This document shows positions 60,376 to 64,000 of a stretch of DNA of 64,000 nt, in pieces. The position numbers were made by a program, and so were the translations under genes. The DNA comes from Liolophura sinensis (taxonomy: Eukaryota > Mollusca > Polyplacophora > Chitonida > Chitonidae), in the NCBI RefSeq assembly GCF_032854445.1, contig NC_088301.1, positions 19,339,808-19,403,807 of the forward strand, written 5' to 3'. Within the stretch, counting starts at the first letter, position 1. Every line of letters begins with the position of its first letter. A model generated the notes under the pieces. It worked only from the letters and a program-made list of their open reading frames with translations, was not told the origin of the DNA and searched no databases.

Positions 60376-61029
60376 TCCACACTACATAATAATGATCCAC
60401 ACTAATTATAATGATCCGCACTACATAATAATGATCCCCACTACATAATAATGATCCACACTAATTATAATGATCCGCACTACATAATAATGATCCCCAC
60501 TACATAATAATGATCCACACTAATTATAATGTTCCACACTACATAATAACGACCCACGCCACATAATAATTATCCACACTACATAATAATGATCCACACT
60601 AATTATAATTATCCACACTACATAATAATGACCCACACTAATTATAATCAGCCACACTACATGATAATGATCCCCACTACATAATAATCAGCAACACTAC
60701 ATAATAATGATCCACACTAATTATAATCAGCCACACTACATGATAATGATCCACACTACATAATAATCAGCAACACTACATAATAATGATCCACACTAAT
60801 TATAATCAGCCACACTACATGATAATGATCCACACTACATAATAATCAGCAACACTACATAATAATGATCCACACTAATTATAATCAGCCACACTACATG
60901 ATAATGATCCACACTACATAATAATCAGCAATACTACATAATAATGATCCACACTAATTATAATCAGCCACACTACATGATAATGATCTACACTACATAA
61001 TAAGGATCCACACTGACAATAATGATCTG
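60376..61029 (+). repeat. satellite with 19/20-bp monomers and 59- then 79-bp periods
   Basis: Built from a 20-bp monomer (GATCCACACTACATAATAAT and variants) and a 19-bp monomer (GATCCACACTAATTATAAT). On the left, the order 20+20+19 repeats every 59 bp (GATCCGCAC at 60413 and 60472). On the right, 20+20+20+19 repeats every 79 bp, anchored by CAGCCACACTACATG at 60649, 60728, 60807, 60886 and 60965. The 79-bp copies are nearly identical, so they amplified recently. The direct repeats are contiguous and have no unique spacers, so this is not a CRISPR. Confidence 0.95.
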
Positions 61030-63779
61030 CTAAGGGGTCCAATTTGACCTAAATGAGCGTCTATTTTAAAACAGTTCTAAAGAGATACATGCGGAAGTCT
61101 AATAGTGACCATCTTTATTATCATGGCAATTAAGCAAAGACATATCAAAACTTTGACATATTTTTAGCCTCAAAAAATAAAGATATCTTGGATTAGATAA
61201 CTTTACGAACACAACGTGACCATATATGTTGCCTGATTTATATATTTGGAAGTCAATTCGACATGTAAACAGTCGTTTAACCGTAGGCTGTTCTTTTATT
61301 TCCGGCAAAAGTATAGAGGTATCGAAGAACTTGCAATTGTTTCATATAGAGTATGTGATCTGGTATTAGAGTCTGTACCTATTTTATGTAACCATCAGTG
61401 TAAGAATTAAAATGTTAACGCTTTTCATATGTTACAGTTTGCTTTTCACGAATCAGTTAAACTCATTTTTTGCTTGTGGACATATGTATACATTTGTCTT
61501 GTTTGTATCCTCAATTCGTAGGCTGCATCACACGTACTTGACTCGTCCATTCACGTCTGAAGGCCATTCGGTACTCTGGTGAAGACATAAGGTTTTATAA
61601 TGGGCATCTGATGGCTTTGCCCGAATTAAGATTCCCAATCAATCTAATCATGGATGACTTCATCCAGACTTTTTGCCGGAATAACGGGTCAGAAGTGAAA
61701 TCCAGAGCTCAAGGAGATATATAGAGAAGTCTCAGTCCCCGGGCGAAAGCTGTGTACCTTACGTTCGTGCGTCTCAGCAGCAATCAGAGAAAATGCTCCA
61801 GATGTAATTTTGTCTGATTTACTAGCTTCTCGGCTGGTGCCCTGTTTCATTGGGAGTACATCAGCGTCGGGGTCGAGACGGGAAACCAGGCAAAAGAGGA
61901 AGTATCCTTGTAATTGTCATTCTGTGGCGCTAAGAGCAAACACCAGAGATTCTTCAGCCAATTCTCAAGGGTCGCGCAGCCATCTAGAGAGCAGGTGCTC
62001 GCGGAAAGCTGCTCATTTGGCCTCGGTACTGGTCAGCCGCCGCGTATGGCAATCAAATGGCAGGATTTGCATGCAGAGGATTAGAGAATAATTCAGCTCT
62101 GAACTAAGCTCTGAAAATCTCGCCCGACAAAACTATAACATGTCCAGTCGTCAAAATGGCAAAAAAAATCTTTCACCTTTCTCTTTCAGAGGCCGCTCCG
62201 CTGTGACCACAAAGGAGCTTGAAAGAGCTCTTGCAACGTCAAGGCAAGAATGCTACCAAAAGGAAAAAAACACGTAAAACAGCACATCAACAGTGGTAAT
62301 GTTGTAATATATCCACAGGCTCGGTCTGCGGTGTTCTCCCAAATCCTCCCACTAAAACATTGGTCATTGGGACAGAAAAACGCTATTCATTCATCAGTAA
62401 GCAGATACTGTGAATAAACATGAAGTGTGTAGGTTTGGTTGATCCCGTGTCATTCACAGAAAATACCTTTACTCAAAAGCGCTGGTTGATAGGAGTTTAA
62501 ATGAGAATTTCTCTCGGTTGACTGAGATGCGTGATAGCACACTTCTCATCAAGTAAAACACACTTCCGCGTAGCTTGACTCGAACAGACATCTGAAAGAA
62601 CACTAAAATTACAGAGGGATGGAGGCTAAAGCCTATACATTATGACTTTCATTCGAGAAATATACTCTGGAGCATTTCTGAGTCATGCAACAGAGTGATT
62701 TTGATTCCGCTTTATTTGTCCAGAGTGTGCGGTATTGTCACTCGGCTTGATGGCCACTTTGCAAGAGGAACTCCCGCTGAAGGCGTCGAAAAACTAATGG
62801 CATTTCCTTACAAGCCGTCTCAGCCCAACAGAAGACGCATTCGCCCTGTGTCCCTTTAGACATGACTTGGCCTGGGTTCTTGTCATTCCAAGCAAACAGC
62901 CGATGGTTGGCATATGTGCAGAACCCAACCCTGTCACTGAGGTTATACTCATCTAAATAAGAGAGCCGCATGCAAACGTCAGCGGCAACTAGCTTCCCGC
63001 GGTATACACCTCTCTTTAAATTGCCCTCAGTGTTGATTTATGGCTTTGTTAACGACATTGATAGAGGCCTAGGTAGAAAGGCTTAAAAAAAAATCTTGGG
63101 ACGTCGATGATTGGTTACTTGTTACTGGCTACACTTGGAAAGGCTGCGTGCAGCAGAGTAGGGCTGTCGAAGCCCAGCTGGTTACTGGGAGCATCTCGCG
63201 TGCTAACAGTGCAAACGAAAACCAGATTGCTGGTAAAAGCTCCACAACACTCTCAACACTACCCAGTAAACAAGGCGAGCTCGGGGGAAATAGAGCCGAT
63301 CTATTGAACTGGGAGACATGTGTGAACTATTCTGGCGTCTTTCGAATTTCCGTCCAGCTTGCAGTAAAAGGCACAGCTACCTTATGTTTAATGTCTTTCT
63401 AATTAAATTAAAAGGCCTACATCCTTCTATTGATAAGGAGAACTCGGATCTTTCCAACGCTGGCGATGACAAGAGCTCCGGCGTTGACTGATAACAGAGA
63501 CTGAGGGTTTAGTAACTCGTAGTGTGTGCACTACCGAATACATAGTCTTCAACATCTGTTCGACATCAATGATCTCAGCAAAAGACAACACAGGACGAAC
63601 ATCAACACACCTCACCAAAGAAAAAACATGAAGTAACCAAAACTAAATGTTGTTATTCCTGACATAATTAGAATATAAAAAGACAGCCCGTTTCTCGGTT
63701 GATTCCCAAGTGTATCGGCTAAGCTGGAAAAAGTTAACTGTTAAGATATGATTTTCACTTGACAAACATTCCTGTTAGC
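61030..63779. other. unique non-coding stretch, no gene seen
   Basis: No gene recognised. The longest frame is 93 codons (61810-62091, plus), Ser/Arg-rich with no domain. GTCCAATTTGACC just right of the satellite resembles GTCCATTTGGTC just left of it. Confidence 0.5.
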
Positions 63780-63863
63780 TCCCATCCCATCATTATGTTG
63801 GTCGTCTTCGCGTAAATGAAATACTCTTCAGTAAAGGCATAAAATATTAATCAAATAAACCAA
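63780..63863 (+). mobile_element. SINE 3' end fragment
   Basis: CTCCCATCCCATCATTATG, then GTCTTCGCGTAAATGAAATA, then CTCTTCAGTAAAGGCATAAA and ATTAATCAAATAAACC follow the shared SINE 3' module with many substitutions. This is an old copy. Confidence 0.7.
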
Positions 63864-64000
63864 AAAATTATACTAGTGAAAATTGTTCTCTCAGTCTGTC
63901 TACCAGGCTTACAAATTTCTGCTGACAATAAATCCACTGATGGAAATTGCTTAAATGAAAATATATCTCTTTTTGAAAGGTTGATGTATAGCCCATTGTT
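63864..64000. other. non-coding end of window
   Basis: AT-rich, nothing recognised. Confidence 0.5.

Noticed and set aside
60376-61029. CRISPR-like regular repeats
   Set aside because: The repeats are contiguous 19/20-bp monomers with no unique spacers, in an animal genome; it is a satellite.

Overview
The window reads as nuclear DNA of a lophotrochozoan animal, most likely a mollusc. It has moderate base composition, no operons, no ribosome-binding-site spacing, no long bacterial-type genes, and abundant non-coding sequence. The taxonomic call rests on the SINEs. At least eight copies or fragments share a 3' module (TTTCCTCCCACCATAATG, then CGTCGTATAAGTGAAATAT, then GAGTACGGCGTAAAACACC, then an AAATAAATAAA tail) that I know as a very common molluscan short interspersed element. 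One copy of a second SINE family (opening GAGTGAGTG, with a core around AGTCATATGACGACGAA) is also familiar from molluscs. Family names and species cannot be assigned by eye.

I found no gene I can defend. No open frame resembles a known protein family, and no homeodomain, zinc-finger, kinase, reverse-transcriptase or transposase motif was seen. I also saw no tRNA, rRNA, snRNA or known microRNA. The longest frames (240, 144, 140, 131 and 124 codons) are mostly what chance gives in 64 kb. Only the 240-codon frame at 6425-7147 is mildly surprising, and its composition is not protein-like. The window is probably intergenic or intronic; short exons could be missed by eye.

Layout. 1-2508: unique DNA. 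2509-2629: a SINE. 2630-16807: long unique DNA holding the 240-codon frame and a promoter-like site pair near 6.35 kb. 16808-19193: a (TA)n tract, a MITE half, two SINEs and a 48-bp duplication. 19194-40271: about 21 kb with no recognisable SINE or MITE, the most striking large-scale feature. 40272-64000: repeat-rich, with two full MITEs and one partly expanded into (TA)n, at least eight SINE copies including a stacked cluster at 50.1-51.8 kb, and four different tandem arrays (47-bp alternating unit at 44.4 kb, 15-bp unit at 46.2 kb, old 33-bp unit at 56.6-57.1 kb, and a 19/20-bp satellite with 59- and 79-bp higher-order periods at 60.4-61.0 kb).

The best candidates for something not yet described are the palindrome-ended MITE family, the satellite that changes higher-order period, the old 33-bp and 47-bp arrays, and the transposon-poor interval, which in animals often marks regulatory DNA of a developmental gene. 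No new coding system is visible.
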